Assembly (NCBI RefSeq): GCF_900250075.1
Contig: NZ_LT977070.1
Span: 124,001 to 188,000, forward strand
Direction of reading: 5' to 3'
Length of the DNA stretch: 64,000 bases
Origin: Cupriavidus taiwanensis
GTDB taxonomy: Bacteria > Pseudomonadota > Gammaproteobacteria > Burkholderiales > Burkholderiaceae
In this document: in pieces, positions 19,315 to 27,812 of the stretch
Numbering within the stretch: the stretch's first letter is position 1
Layout: each line of letters begins with the position of its first letter
Notes under the pieces: generated by a model
Databases searched by the model: none
Told to the model about the DNA's origin: nothing
Seen by the model: only the letters and a program-made list of their open reading frames with translations
Translations under genes and position numbers: made by a program

Positions 19315-20187
19315 TCAGAGCTGTGAACGGATATAGGCCGCCACTTGCTCCGTCAGCTTACCCAAGTCACGCTGCAGCGACGCGAAGCCGGCATTGCGCT
19401 CGCGAGTCACTTCGTCCATGTATAGCGGTCGCCGGATCTCGATCTGCAGGCTGTTGCGCCGCTCCGCCGGACGCCCGATCTGCGCGATCAACTGCACGCC
19501 CTTGTAAGGATCGTTGCGCGAGACGGTGTAGCCCATGCCGCGCAGTTCCCGCTCGACCAGATCCACCAGCCCCGGTTCGCAGGTAGTGCCATCGCGATCG
19601 CCCAGCACAAAGTCCGCCAGCGGATGCGGGCTGGCGATCTTCAGGCGTTCGTAGGCGTTGTTGGGCATGGAGTGCAGGTTCAGGTGCCAGAGCGCCCCAA
19701 AACGCGCGTAAGCACCCTCCACGGCCTCGGCCAGCGCCGCATGGTATGGACGATAGTAACGCTCGATGCGGACCTGCACTTCCGCGACTGACAGCATGCG
19801 GTCGTAGATCGGCGTGGCCGCGTCGATCCGGCTCCAGATCAGCCCGTAGCCCAGCTGCGTCTTCGGCCCCGGGGCCAGCGGCGTCGGCCAGGTGCCATCG
19901 ACCTGCGCTGGGTCGATGTCGTCGACCATACGGTTCGGGTCGATATAGACGCGCGGGAAGGTCGCCGCCAGCAGCGTGCCGCCCGCCGCGGGCACGGCCT
20001 GCCACAGCACATCCACATGCGTATCCTCGCCGCCGCGCAGGCGCGCGGCGGGCACCGCGGCGCCAAAGTCAGCCGGGTAGGCGGTCCCGCTATGCGGCGA
20101 ATCACACACCAGCGGCAGCGCCTCCCCTTCCGGCAAGCGCACGATCACCGGTGGCAGCGCAGCCGCCTGGTTGGTTGCTTCCGCCAT
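19315..20187 (-). CDS. N-formylglutamate amidohydrolase family protein
   Basis: A 290-residue enzyme of the FGase family, which removes formate from N-formyl-L-glutamate in histidine breakdown (HutG type). Family marks: LVCDSPHSGTAYPADF near residue 26, GGEDTHVDVLW near 52, RVYIDPNRMVDDID near 78, LWHLNLHSMP near 166, and the C-terminal NSLQIEIRRPLYMD. Histidines and acids of the zinc site fall in these segments. No other hut gene is nearby, so the true substrate may be another N-acyl amino acid. It starts 3 bases after the Bug-type binding protein gene ends, which suggests uptake and hydrolysis of one compound. Confidence 0.85.
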   Translation of the reverse strand: MAEATNQAAALPPVIVRLPEGEALPLVCDSPHSGTAYPADFGAAVPAARLRGGEDTHVDVLWQAVPAAGGTLLAATFPRVYIDPNRMVDDIDPAQVDGTWPTPLAPGPKTQLGYGLIWSRIDAATPIYDRMLSVAEVQVRIERYYRPYHAALAEAVEGAYARFGALWHLNLHSMPNNAYERLKIASPHPLADFVLGDRDGTTCEPGLVDLVERELRGMGYTVSRNDPYKGVQLIAQIGRPAERRNSLQIEIRRPLYMDEVTRERNAGFASLQRDLGKLTEQVAAYIRSQL

Positions 20188-20190
20188 GCT

Positions 20191-21186
20191 TCAGTCCAGC
20201 TTGATCTCGGCGGCCTTGGCGACGCGAGCGTAGCGCGCCATGGCCTGCTGGATCTGGGCCTTGAACTGCTCCGGCGTAGTCGGCACCAGGGTGCCGCCGG
20301 ACTCTTCCACCTTGCGCTTGAACTCAGGGTTCTGCATGGCCTTGTGGATCGCCTGGTTCAGCCTGGCGACGATGGCGGGCGGCGTATTGGCAGGCGCGAC
20401 AATGCCGAACCACCCGCCCTCACCCATGTCCTTGAAGCCCAGTTCGGCGTAGGTCGGCACGTTGGGCAGCTGCGCGGAGCGCGCCGCGCCCAGCACCGCC
20501 AGCGCGCGCAGCCGGCCGGCCTTCACGTGCGGCAGCGTCGACGACAGGTTGTCGGTGATGGCGTTCACCTGCCCTGCCACGGCGTCGTTCAGCGCCAGCC
20601 CGGCGCCCTTGTAGGGCACGTGCAGCAGGTCGATCTTGGCCAGCATCATGAAGTTCTCGATGTTGACGTGGCCCAGCGAGCCGGCCCCAGGCGAGGCGAA
20701 GCTGTACTTGCCGGGGTTGGCCTTGGCGAGGGCGATGAACTCTTGCATGGTCTTGGCCGGCACGCTCGGGTGCACCGCGAACACGCTGGGGATCGCGACC
20801 ACGTTGGTGACCGGGGCGAAATCCTTGATCGGGTCGTACTTGAGCTTGGGATAGACGGCAGGATTGGAGCCATGCGTGCTGACCGTGGCCATGCCGATGG
20901 TGTAGCCGTCCGGCGTGGCATTGGCGACCTGCTCCATGCCCAGCGAGCCTCCGGCGCCGCCCTTGTTTTCCACGACGATCGACTGCCCCAGCTCACGGCC
21001 GGCAAACTCGGCCACCAGGCGCGCCGACAGGTCGGTGGAGCCGCCAGCGGCAAAAGGCACGATCAGCCGGATCGGACGGGTCGGGTAGTTGGCCTGCGCC
21101 AGCGCGCCACCGGCAAAGACCAGCGTGGCGGTGGCGACGGTGCCAGTAAGCAGCAGCTGGCGGCGGGACATCCGGGCTCGGATCAT
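20191..21186 (-). CDS. Bug-type (TctC family) periplasmic solute-binding protein
   Basis: A 331-residue secreted binding protein. The N terminus MSRRQLLLTGTVATATLVFA then GGALAQ is a signal peptide with a twin-arginine-like RR and an A-x-A cleavage site. The mature start ANYPTRPIRLIVPFAAGGSTD is the hallmark of the Bug family, abundant in Burkholderiales. Further family motifs are VVENKGGAGGSLGMEQVA and YKGAGLALNDAVAGQ. These proteins bind carboxylates or amino acids, mostly without a dedicated permease nearby, as here. It is divergent from a LysR gene and followed by the amidohydrolase, so a formyl- or acyl-amino acid ligand is a fair guess. Confidence 0.9.
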   Translation of the reverse strand: MIRARMSRRQLLLTGTVATATLVFAGGALAQANYPTRPIRLIVPFAAGGSTDLSARLVAEFAGRELGQSIVVENKGGAGGSLGMEQVANATPDGYTIGMATVSTHGSNPAVYPKLKYDPIKDFAPVTNVVAIPSVFAVHPSVPAKTMQEFIALAKANPGKYSFASPGAGSLGHVNIENFMMLAKIDLLHVPYKGAGLALNDAVAGQVNAITDNLSSTLPHVKAGRLRALAVLGAARSAQLPNVPTYAELGFKDMGEGGWFGIVAPANTPPAIVARLNQAIHKAMQNPEFKRKVEESGGTLVPTTPEQFKAQIQQAMARYARVAKAAEIKLD

Positions 21187-21269
21187 GGGGTTGCTCCTGT
21201 TGGTGTTTTGTGCATGAACCGGGCGAGTGTCAGCCGTTTACCAGCCGGGCGCAAACGACTATATTGCAC

Positions 21270-21285
21270 CTTTGCATTACCAAAG
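21270..21285. promoter_or_regulatory. Dyad in the divergent LysR/Bug gene promoter region
   Basis: CTTTG-cattac-CAAAG is a perfect inverted repeat containing a T-N11-A pattern, the usual LysR-type site. It lies midway between the two divergent starts. Confidence 0.5.
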
Positions 21286-21346
21286 ATCATCCTTGCGCGA
21301 GGGGCGGGAAAACCGCCCTGCCCCGCTCTCCGCCCCTCCTTCCGCC

Positions 21347-22282
21347 ATGCGGTTGCATTCCCCTTCGATGTCCGAGCTGCACGCCTTTGCCACCGCGGCG
21401 CGGCTTGGCAGCTTTACGCGCGCGGCGGAGGAACTGTGCGTGACGCAGGGAGCGATCAGCCGCGCCATCGCCCGGCTGGAAGCGCATTTCGGCCAGCCGC
21501 TGCTGCAACGCAATGCGCACCGGCTGGGACTGACCGACGCCGGCCGGCAACTGCTGGATGCCGTGGCCGAGCCGCTCGCCGCCATCGAACACGCCAGCGC
21601 CGCCTTGCGCGCCGGCGACCGCCGCCACCATCTGACCCTGTCGGTGGTGCCCACTCTCGCCAGCGTCTGGCTGGTGCCGCGGCTGCCGGATTTCCACCGT
21701 CGCCACCCGGAGATCCGGCTCGACTTCGTCCCCTACCAGCGCGACGAAGACTTGTCCGGCCCCTCGCCCGACGCCGCCATCCTGGCCGGTGAAGCCGGCA
21801 AGTGGCCTGGCCTGCAGGCCGACTACGTGGTCGGTCGGGAAATGGTGCCGGTCTGCCACCCGGACCGCGCGCGCGCCCGTCGCGAGGCCGGCCGCTGGCA
21901 GTCTCCGGCCGAGTTGCTGGACGAGCCCCTGCTCTACCACACCACCGCGCCGGCGAACTGGCAAAACTGGCTGCAGGCCGCCGGCGTACCCAACGCTGCG
22001 CCCCGGTTATCCACAGCGTTCGACCAGGTCTCGATCCTGATCCAGGCGGTGCGTGCCGACATGGGCGTGGCCGTGCTGCAGCGCTGCCTGGTGCGCGAGG
22101 AAATTGCGGCGGGACGCGTGGTGGCGCCGTTTGACCTGCCGATTACGCTGCAACGCGGCTATTTTCTGTGCGCGCCCAGGGAGCGGCGCGACCATGCAGC
22201 GTTGAATTGCTTTCGCGCATGGCTGCTGGAAACTGCAAGCGCGGATACGGCCAGGGAGAACGCCAAATTATTCAGCGTATGA
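21347..22282 (+). CDS. LysR family transcriptional regulator (GcvA-like)
   Basis: A 311-residue regulator with the N-terminal winged helix-turn-helix SMSELHAFATAARLGSFTRA followed by EELCVTQGAISRAIARLEAHF, then the effector domain starting near residue 95 (HHLTLSVVPTLASVWLVPRL, the GcvA-type pattern). The ATG of MRLHSPSM is chosen because this is how GcvA-like members begin; the frame is open 120 bases further up. It is divergent from the Bug-type binding protein and amidohydrolase genes, which it likely controls. A perfect DnaA box lies inside the gene (22007-22015), probably by chance. Confidence 0.9.
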   Translation: MRLHSPSMSELHAFATAARLGSFTRAAEELCVTQGAISRAIARLEAHFGQPLLQRNAHRLGLTDAGRQLLDAVAEPLAAIEHASAALRAGDRRHHLTLSVVPTLASVWLVPRLPDFHRRHPEIRLDFVPYQRDEDLSGPSPDAAILAGEAGKWPGLQADYVVGREMVPVCHPDRARARREAGRWQSPAELLDEPLLYHTTAPANWQNWLQAAGVPNAAPRLSTAFDQVSILIQAVRADMGVAVLQRCLVREEIAAGRVVAPFDLPITLQRGYFLCAPRERRDHAALNCFRAWLLETASADTARENAKLFSV

Positions 22283-22459
22283 CTAGAGCAACGATGGATA
22301 GCAACATCAACATCAATCACACGAATGTTGATCGCCGCGATATTATCACCATGGATGTTTTCGTCGGATTGATTTTCGGCTCCATCCATCCCGCGAATGG
22401 AAACAGGCATGGATGCCTATCGTCCCGAGCTGGAAGGTAAAAGCCCCCGTGAAATCTGG

Positions 22460-22480
22460 TTATCCCCAAAGTTATTCACA
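22460..22480. other. Two near-consensus DnaA boxes
   Basis: TTATCCCCA (22460-22468) and TTATTCACA (22472-22480) each match TTATCCACA at 8 of 9 positions, face the same way and are 3 bases apart. With the exact box at 22007 they make a small local excess. They lie between the LysR gene end and the terminator of the first liv operon. Confidence 0.35.
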
Positions 22481-22485
22481 AGAGC

Positions 22486-22514
22486 AATAACAAAGGGCCC
22501 GCTGATGCGGACCC
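22486..22514 (-). terminator. Intrinsic terminator of the first liv-type operon
   Basis: On the minus strand the stem GGGTCCGC-atca-GCGGGCCC (one G-U pair) is followed by TTTGTTATT, about 30 bases past the livF stop. Confidence 0.8.
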
Positions 22515-22541
22515 CCATTCCTGCGGCGAACACAACGGCCC

Positions 22542-23285
22542 TTAAGCTGCCTTCTTTGCCAGCCCAAGGTAGGTTTCAATCACCTTCGGGTTCGCCGCCA
22601 GTTCGTCGGCCGGACCTTCCATCGCCATGTCGCCGGTCTCGATGACGTAACCGTAGTCCGCCACCTGCAGCGCCGCGCGCGCGTTCTGCTCGATCAGCAA
22701 CGTGGCCACGCCGGTCTGGCGCAGGTTGCTGATGATATGGAAGATCTCCTTGACGATCAGCGGGGCCAGGCCAAGGCTGGGCTCGTCCAGCATCAGCAAC
22801 TGCGGCTTGGCCATCAGCGCGCGGCCCACCGCCAGCATCTGGCGCTCGCCGCCGGAGAGCGTGCCGGCGTCCTGGCGCGCGCGCTCGCGCAGGCGCGGGA
22901 ACAGGTCGTAGACTACGTCCATCTGATCCAGGTAATGCTTGTCGCCGGCGCGCTTGCGGCGGAAGGCGCCCAGCTGCAGGTTGTCCTCCACCGTCATCGA
23001 GGCGAACAGCTCTCGCTTTTCCGGCACCAGGCACATGCCGCGCGCGACCCGCCCTTCCACCGGGATGCCGGCCATGTCATGGCCCAGGTAGCTGACCGTG
23101 CCGCTGGACGAGCCGGTCACCGGCAGCGCGCCCATGATGGCATTGAGCATGGTCGACTTGCCGGCGCCATTGGGGCCGATCACGGTGACGATGCGGCCGG
23201 CCTCGACCTTCAGGTTGGCGCCGTGCACTGCTTCCACCTTGCCGTAGCGGACGTGGAGGTCCTTCACTTCCAGAATCAGGCTCAT
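22542..23285 (-). CDS. livF: Branched-chain amino acid-type ABC transporter ATPase LivF
   Basis: A 247-residue ABC ATPase of the LivF type: Walker A VIGPNGAGKSTMLNAI near residue 36, signature TLSGGERQMLAVGRAL near 143, Walker B LLMLDEPSLGL, and the LivF-typical LLIEQNARAALQVADYGYVI. It pairs with the LivG domain of the neighbouring fusion protein to drive import of hydrophobic amino acids or related carboxylates. It is the last gene of the operon, 21 bases after the fusion gene, with a terminator behind it. Confidence 0.93.
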   Translation of the reverse strand: MSLILEVKDLHVRYGKVEAVHGANLKVEAGRIVTVIGPNGAGKSTMLNAIMGALPVTGSSSGTVSYLGHDMAGIPVEGRVARGMCLVPEKRELFASMTVEDNLQLGAFRRKRAGDKHYLDQMDVVYDLFPRLRERARQDAGTLSGGERQMLAVGRALMAKPQLLMLDEPSLGLAPLIVKEIFHIISNLRQTGVATLLIEQNARAALQVADYGYVIETGDMAMEGPADELAANPKVIETYLGLAKKAA

Positions 23286-23306
23286 GTCGCTATCTCTGTC
23301 GCTCCG

Positions 23307-25148
23307 TTACTCCACGCCGCCCAGGTAGGCTTCCAGCACCGCCGGGTTCTTCTGCACCTCGTCGGGCACGCCCTCGGCGATGCGCGAGCCGAATTCCATC
23401 ACCACCAGCCGGTCGGTGAGGTTCATCACGAAGTCCATGTCGTGCTCGACCAGCAGCACGCTCATGCCTTCGCCGCGCAGCTTGCGCAGCAGTTCGGCCA
23501 GCGCCTGCTTCTCCTTGTAGCGCAGGCCCGCGGCAGGCTCGTCGAGCAGCAGCAGGGCCGGGTCGCAGCACAACGCGCGCGCGATTTCCAGGATGCGCTG
23601 CTGCCCCAGCGCCAGGCTGCCGGCTTCCATGTACATGCAGTCGGCCAGGCCGACGCGCTCCAGCTGGCGCTTGGCCTCGAACAGCAGCTTTTCTTCCTCA
23701 GCCTTGTTCATGCGCAGGATCGCCGCGCAGACGCCGCCCTGCGCGCGGAAGTCGCCGCGCAGATGGGCGCCGATGGCGACGTTCTCGAGCACCGTCATGG
23801 TCGGCAGCAGGTGCACATGCTGGAAGGTGCGGCCGATGCCGCGCTTGACGATCTCTCGCGACGGCAGGCCCGAGATCACTTCGCCGCGGTAGCGCACCTC
23901 GCCGCCGGACACCGGCAGCACGCCGGTCACCAGGTTGAAAGTAGTGGACTTGCCCGCGCCGTTGGGGCCGATCAGGCCGATGATTTCGCCGGCGCGCACC
24001 TGGAAGCTGACATCGTTGACCGCGACCAGCCCGCCGAACTGCTTGCGCGCGGCACGCACGTCCAGGATCAGCTCGCCCGTCTCGGGCTTTTGGCGCACCG
24101 CCAGCCCCGCGGCCTGACCCGGCGCCAGCACCGGCGGTCCGGCCGGCACCAGGCGCCGCAGGAACGGCCAGATGCCATCGCGCGCGTACTGCAGCAGCAG
24201 CACCAGCAGCACGCCGAAGACGATGATCTCGAAGTTGCCATTGGCGCCGAGCAGCTTGGGCAGCACGCCCTGCAGCACGTCTTTCAGGATGGTCAGGATG
24301 CCCGCGCCCAATACTGCGCCCCACACGTGGCCAACGCCGCCGACCACGGCCATGAACAGGTACTCGATGCCATAGTTCAGGCCGAACGGCGTCGGGTTCA
24401 CCGCGCGCTGCAGGTGTGCGTACAGGAAGCCCGACACGCATGCCAGGATCGCCGCGACCACGAAGATCACCACCTTCATCCACGCGGTGTTCACGCCCAT
24501 GGCCTCGGCCATCACGCCGCCGCCCTTGAGCGCGCGGATGGCGCGACCCGGACGCGAGTTCAGCAGGTTCTGCATCGCCAGCACCGCCAGCAGCACCACC
24601 GCCCAGATCAGGTAGAACATCGAACGCCCGGACTGCAGTTCGATGCCGAAGAACGACAGCACCGGGATACCGTTCAGCCCGTCATACTTGCCCAGGAACT
24701 CCAGGTTGCCGAACAGGAAAAACAGCGACAGGCCCCAGGCGATGGTCGCCAGCGGCAGGTAGTGCCCGGACATGCGCATCGTGATCAGCCCGATCACATA
24801 GGCCGACGCCATCGTGATCACCAGCCCCACCAGCAACCCGAACCACGGCGACAGCCCGAACTGCGTGGTCAGGTACGCGGTGCTGTAGGCGCCCAGTCCC
24901 ACGAACGCCGCCTGCCCGAACGAGGTCATGCCGCCCACGCCGGTGAGCAGCACCAACCCGATCGCGACGATGCTGTAGAGCCCGATGTAGTTGCCCAGCG
25001 TGATCCAGAACTCCGGCGTCGGCAGCACCGGCAGCAGCGCCAGCACCGCGATCAGCGCCAGCACCAGCACCCGGTTGCGGTTCAGCCGCGCGCGGCTGCC
25101 GGCTTCGGCACCGGCCACGCCGGCCTGCTTGTCGGTCAGCATGGTCAT
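23307..25148 (-). CDS. Fused LivM permease - LivG ATPase ABC transporter protein
   Basis: One 613-residue chain combines two subunits usually encoded apart. Residues about 25-325 are a LivM permease with many membrane helices and the motif SRPGRAIRALKGGGVMAEAMGV, the cytoplasmic coupling loop. Residues about 355-613 are a LivG ATPase: Walker A IGLIGPNGAGKSTTFNLVTG, signature SLALGQQRILEIARAL, Walker B LLLLDEPAAGL, and C-terminal LLVEHDMDFVMNLTDR. Natural LivM-LivG fusions occur in proteobacteria, so this is not a sequencing error; the linker (APGQAAGLAVRQKPETGE) is in frame. It follows livH by 3 bases. Two ATG codons two apart could serve as start. Confidence 0.92.
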   Translation of the reverse strand: MTMLTDKQAGVAGAEAGSRARLNRNRVLVLALIAVLALLPVLPTPEFWITLGNYIGLYSIVAIGLVLLTGVGGMTSFGQAAFVGLGAYSTAYLTTQFGLSPWFGLLVGLVITMASAYVIGLITMRMSGHYLPLATIAWGLSLFFLFGNLEFLGKYDGLNGIPVLSFFGIELQSGRSMFYLIWAVVLLAVLAMQNLLNSRPGRAIRALKGGGVMAEAMGVNTAWMKVVIFVVAAILACVSGFLYAHLQRAVNPTPFGLNYGIEYLFMAVVGGVGHVWGAVLGAGILTILKDVLQGVLPKLLGANGNFEIIVFGVLLVLLLQYARDGIWPFLRRLVPAGPPVLAPGQAAGLAVRQKPETGELILDVRAARKQFGGLVAVNDVSFQVRAGEIIGLIGPNGAGKSTTFNLVTGVLPVSGGEVRYRGEVISGLPSREIVKRGIGRTFQHVHLLPTMTVLENVAIGAHLRGDFRAQGGVCAAILRMNKAEEEKLLFEAKRQLERVGLADCMYMEAGSLALGQQRILEIARALCCDPALLLLDEPAAGLRYKEKQALAELLRKLRGEGMSVLLVEHDMDFVMNLTDRLVVMEFGSRIAEGVPDEVQKNPAVLEAYLGGVE

Positions 25149-25151
25149 GGC

Positions 25152-26204
25152 TTATTCCTCCTCCTCGACATGCTTGCTCGTCAGCGAGCGCCACAGCAGC
25201 ACCGGAATGATCAGTGTGAAGACGATGACCTCCTTGAACGCGCTGGCCCAGAAGGACGAATACGATTCCAGCAGGCCCACCAGCAGCGCGCCGAGCGCCG
25301 CCACCGGATAGCTCACCAGCCCACCGACGATGGCGCCGACAAAGCCCTTCAGCCCCACCAGGAAGCCCGACTCGTAGTACACCGTGGTCAGCGGCGCGAT
25401 CAGGATGCCGCACAGCGCGCCCATCGCCGCCGCCAGCGTGAACGACAGGCGCCCCGCCTGCGTGGTGCCGATGCCGACCAGGCGCGCGCCCAGCCGGTTC
25501 ACCGCGGTCGCACGCAGTGCCTTGCCCTGCAGCGTGCGTTCGAAATAAAAGTACAGCGCGCCGATCAGCAGGGCCGACACCGCCACCACCCACAGGCTCT
25601 GCCCGGAGATGCTGAGCGCGCCGACCTCGAAGCGCGCATCCGAGAACGGATTGGTGCGCGAGCCCTCGGCGCCGAACATCACCAGACCCAGGCCGACCAG
25701 CGCGAAGTGCACGCCCACCGATACGATCAGCAAGACCAGCGTGCTGGCCTCGGCCAGCGGCTGGTAGGCCAGCCGGTACAGCATCGGCCCGAGCGGGATG
25801 ATGATCAGCAGCGTCAGCGCGACCTGCGCCAGCATCGGCAGCGGCTGCGCGCCATATTGCTGCACCACCCAGTGCACCGCCAGCGGGAACACCAGGTACT
25901 TGCCGGCCAGCACCGCCAGCCTCTGGCCAAGCGTGCGCCGCAGCTCGGCGCTGCGCAGCACGGTGACGGTCTCGTAGAGAAAGGTCAGCACGCCCATCGC
26001 CACCAGCAGCCAGCTGGTTTGCGGTGCGTGCCCGGCCTGCATTGCCGCCAGCGTCAGTGCGCCATAGGCAACGAATTCGCCCTGCGGAATGAAGATGACG
26101 CGGGTCACCGAGAACACCAGCACCAGCGCCAGCGCCAGCAACGCGTAGATCGCGCCCGAGGTGATGCCGTCCTGCGCCAGGATGGCGGCGATTGATAGGT
26201 CCAT
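25152..26204 (-). CDS. livH: Branched-chain amino acid-type ABC transporter permease LivH
   Basis: A 350-residue inner-membrane permease of the LivH family. The N-terminal GAIYALLALALVLVFSVTRV and the family motif LQGKALRATAVNRLGARLVGI (coupling loop) are visible, followed by the conserved LVGLKGFVGAIVGGLVSYP. It is somewhat longer than typical LivH (about 300) because of an insert between residues about 65 and 125. It heads livH-livMG-livF and is separated from the binding protein gene by 268 bases that contain a terminator. Confidence 0.92.
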   Translation of the reverse strand: MDLSIAAILAQDGITSGAIYALLALALVLVFSVTRVIFIPQGEFVAYGALTLAAMQAGHAPQTSWLLVAMGVLTFLYETVTVLRSAELRRTLGQRLAVLAGKYLVFPLAVHWVVQQYGAQPLPMLAQVALTLLIIIPLGPMLYRLAYQPLAEASTLVLLIVSVGVHFALVGLGLVMFGAEGSRTNPFSDARFEVGALSISGQSLWVVAVSALLIGALYFYFERTLQGKALRATAVNRLGARLVGIGTTQAGRLSFTLAAAMGALCGILIAPLTTVYYESGFLVGLKGFVGAIVGGLVSYPVAALGALLVGLLESYSSFWASAFKEVIVFTLIIPVLLWRSLTSKHVEEEE

Positions 26205-26370
26205 TGTCTCCCCGTCTTGTTGGAAAACCTGCCTGCATCGAACGGGGTCAGCGGGGCGCCGACGGGCCGACAGGGTGGTGCGCTTCGGGTTACGAAATAG
26301 TAAACGGGTTGCGCAATGCGGAAATACAGAGCAACCCTAGGTTGCGCGCGCAGTCACCCGGCCGGCACCA

Positions 26371-26401
26371 GAACAAAGGGCGCATGGTCAGCCATGCGCC
26401 C
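26371..26401 (-). terminator. Intrinsic terminator between binding-protein gene and livH
   Basis: Perfect 10-base stem GGGCGCATGG-4-CCATGCGCCC followed on the minus strand by TTTGTTC. It lies about 70 bases past the binding protein stop codon and would make that gene more abundant than the transporter genes behind it. Confidence 0.88.
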
Positions 26402-26452
26402 TGCTTCACTGCGACTCCGGCAGGCCGTGCCGGCCGGCGCCAGACGCGGGGT

Positions 26453-26478
26453 CAGCCGCTTATTTCAGCCGCTTATTT
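26453..26478. repeat. 13-base tandem duplication at the 3' end of the binding-protein gene
   Basis: CAGCCGCTTATTT occurs twice in a row and includes the TAA stop codon of the minus-strand gene. The outer copy is just past the stop. Confidence 0.8.
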
Positions 26479-27621
26479 CAGCAACTTCCACTTGCCGTCG
26501 ACGATCTGCACCATCACGCGGGCGCGCTGGTCGAACCCGAGGTGGTCGGTGGCGCTCATGTTCATGATGCCGTGCGACACCGGCAGGTTCTTGGTCTGCT
26601 CCATGGCATCGCGCAGTGCCTTGCGGAACTCCTTGGTGCCCGGCTGGCCCTTCTTCAGCGCTTCCGGAATGGCGTGCTGCAGGATCAGGCCCGCATCCCA
26701 GGCATGGCCGCCGAAGGTCGAAACCTGTCCGCCGAAGGCCTTCTCGTAGGCGGTCTTGTAGGTCAGCGCCGGCTTCTTCACCGGATTGCTGTCGGGCAGT
26801 TGCTCGGCCACCAGCAGCGGGCCGGCCGGCAGGAAGGTGCCTTCGCAGTCCTTGCCGCACACGCGCAGGAAGTCGGCATTGGCGACGCCGTGGGTCTGGT
26901 AGATCTTGCCCTTGTAGCCGCGCTCCTTGAGCGTCTTGGCCGGCAGCGCCGCGGGCGTGCCCGAGCCGGCGATCAGCACCGCGTCGGCATTGGCGCCCAT
27001 CATCTTCAGCACCTGCCCGGTGACCGAGGTATCGGTGCGGGCGAAGCGCTCGTTGGCAACCACCTTGATCTTGCGCAGCTCCGCGACCTTGGCGAATTCC
27101 TGCGCCCAGCTATCGCCATAGGCATCCGCGAAGCCGATGAACGCCACCGTCTTCACGTTGTTGTTGCTCATGTGCTCGGCAATGGCGGTGGCCATGTGCG
27201 AGTCGTTCTGCGGGGTCTTGAAGACCCACGCGCGCTTGGCGTCCATCGGCTCGATGATGCGGGCCGAGGCCGCCATGGTGATCATCGGGGTCTCGTTCTC
27301 GGCCACCACGTCGACCATCGCCAGCGAATTGGGCGTGACGGTCGAACCGACCATCACGTCGACCTTGTCTTCGCTGATCAGCTTGCGCGTGTTCTTGACC
27401 GCCGTGGTCGTGTCCGAGGCATCGTCCAGCACGATGTACTCGATCTTCTTGCCCGCGATCTCCTTGGGCATCAGCGTGAAGGTGTTCTTTTCCGGAATGC
27501 CCAGCGATGCCGCCGGACCGGTGGCCGACACCGTCACCCCGACCTTGACCTGCGCCTGGGCGGCCCCGGCAACCAGGCTGGCCACAGCGATTGCCAGCAG
27601 GCTGGCGCGCTTGAAATCCAT
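26473..27621 (-). CDS. ABC transporter periplasmic binding protein (Leu/Ile/Val-type, Peripla_BP_6)
   Basis: A 382-residue secreted binding protein. The signal peptide MDFKRASLLAIAVASLVAGA then AQAQ precedes VKVGVTVSATGPAASLGIPE, the usual mature start of this family. Later segments (VVAENETPMITMAAS, FIGFADAYGDSWAQEFAKVA, DRTD-like FARTDTSVTGQVLKM) follow the type I fold. It delivers substrate to the LivH-LivMG-LivF transporter encoded downstream. The exact ligand cannot be inferred; members bind branched-chain amino acids, aromatic acids, urea or amides. The start follows a GAAGGAGA ribosome binding site. Confidence 0.92.
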   Translation of the reverse strand: MDFKRASLLAIAVASLVAGAAQAQVKVGVTVSATGPAASLGIPEKNTFTLMPKEIAGKKIEYIVLDDASDTTTAVKNTRKLISEDKVDVMVGSTVTPNSLAMVDVVAENETPMITMAASARIIEPMDAKRAWVFKTPQNDSHMATAIAEHMSNNNVKTVAFIGFADAYGDSWAQEFAKVAELRKIKVVANERFARTDTSVTGQVLKMMGANADAVLIAGSGTPAALPAKTLKERGYKGKIYQTHGVANADFLRVCGKDCEGTFLPAGPLLVAEQLPDSNPVKKPALTYKTAYEKAFGGQVSTFGGHAWDAGLILQHAIPEALKKGQPGTKEFRKALRDAMEQTKNLPVSHGIMNMSATDHLGFDQRARVMVQIVDGKWKLLK

Positions 27622-27650
27622 CTTGTCTCCTTCGGTTCCTGAAACGGAAA

Positions 27651-27693
27651 GGCATCCGTCCGGCGTCCGCCGGCGGATGCCCCTTTTTTTTTT
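27651..27693. terminator. Very strong hairpin with T10 (plus-strand terminator) in the leader of the binding-protein gene
   Basis: GGCATCCG-t-CCGGCG-tc-CGCCGG-CGGATGCC pairs almost perfectly over 14 pairs, and ten T residues follow on the plus strand (27684-27693). No plus-strand gene is near. On the minus strand the same hairpin lies in the binding-protein mRNA leader, 29 bases before the start codon, and is followed by TTTCC. Confidence 0.7.
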
Positions 27694-27812
27694 GGACCCC
27701 TCGGGTCAACGCAGGCACATCGCCGGCACCTGCGCTACAACCAGGAGCGACACCGGGCCGCTCCCCATTTCCCGTCCACGCCACTCCCCCGGAAAGGCGC
27801 TTCGGCGATTCA

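Noticed and set aside
23307..25148. Possible sequencing error fusing livM and livG
   Set aside because: The linker is in frame, both domains are complete, and such natural fusions are known.
22737..26195. A 1152-codon plus-strand open frame opposite the first liv operon
   Set aside because: Low-complexity H/Q/R-rich translation and no family pattern; the minus strand carries three ABC transporter genes here.
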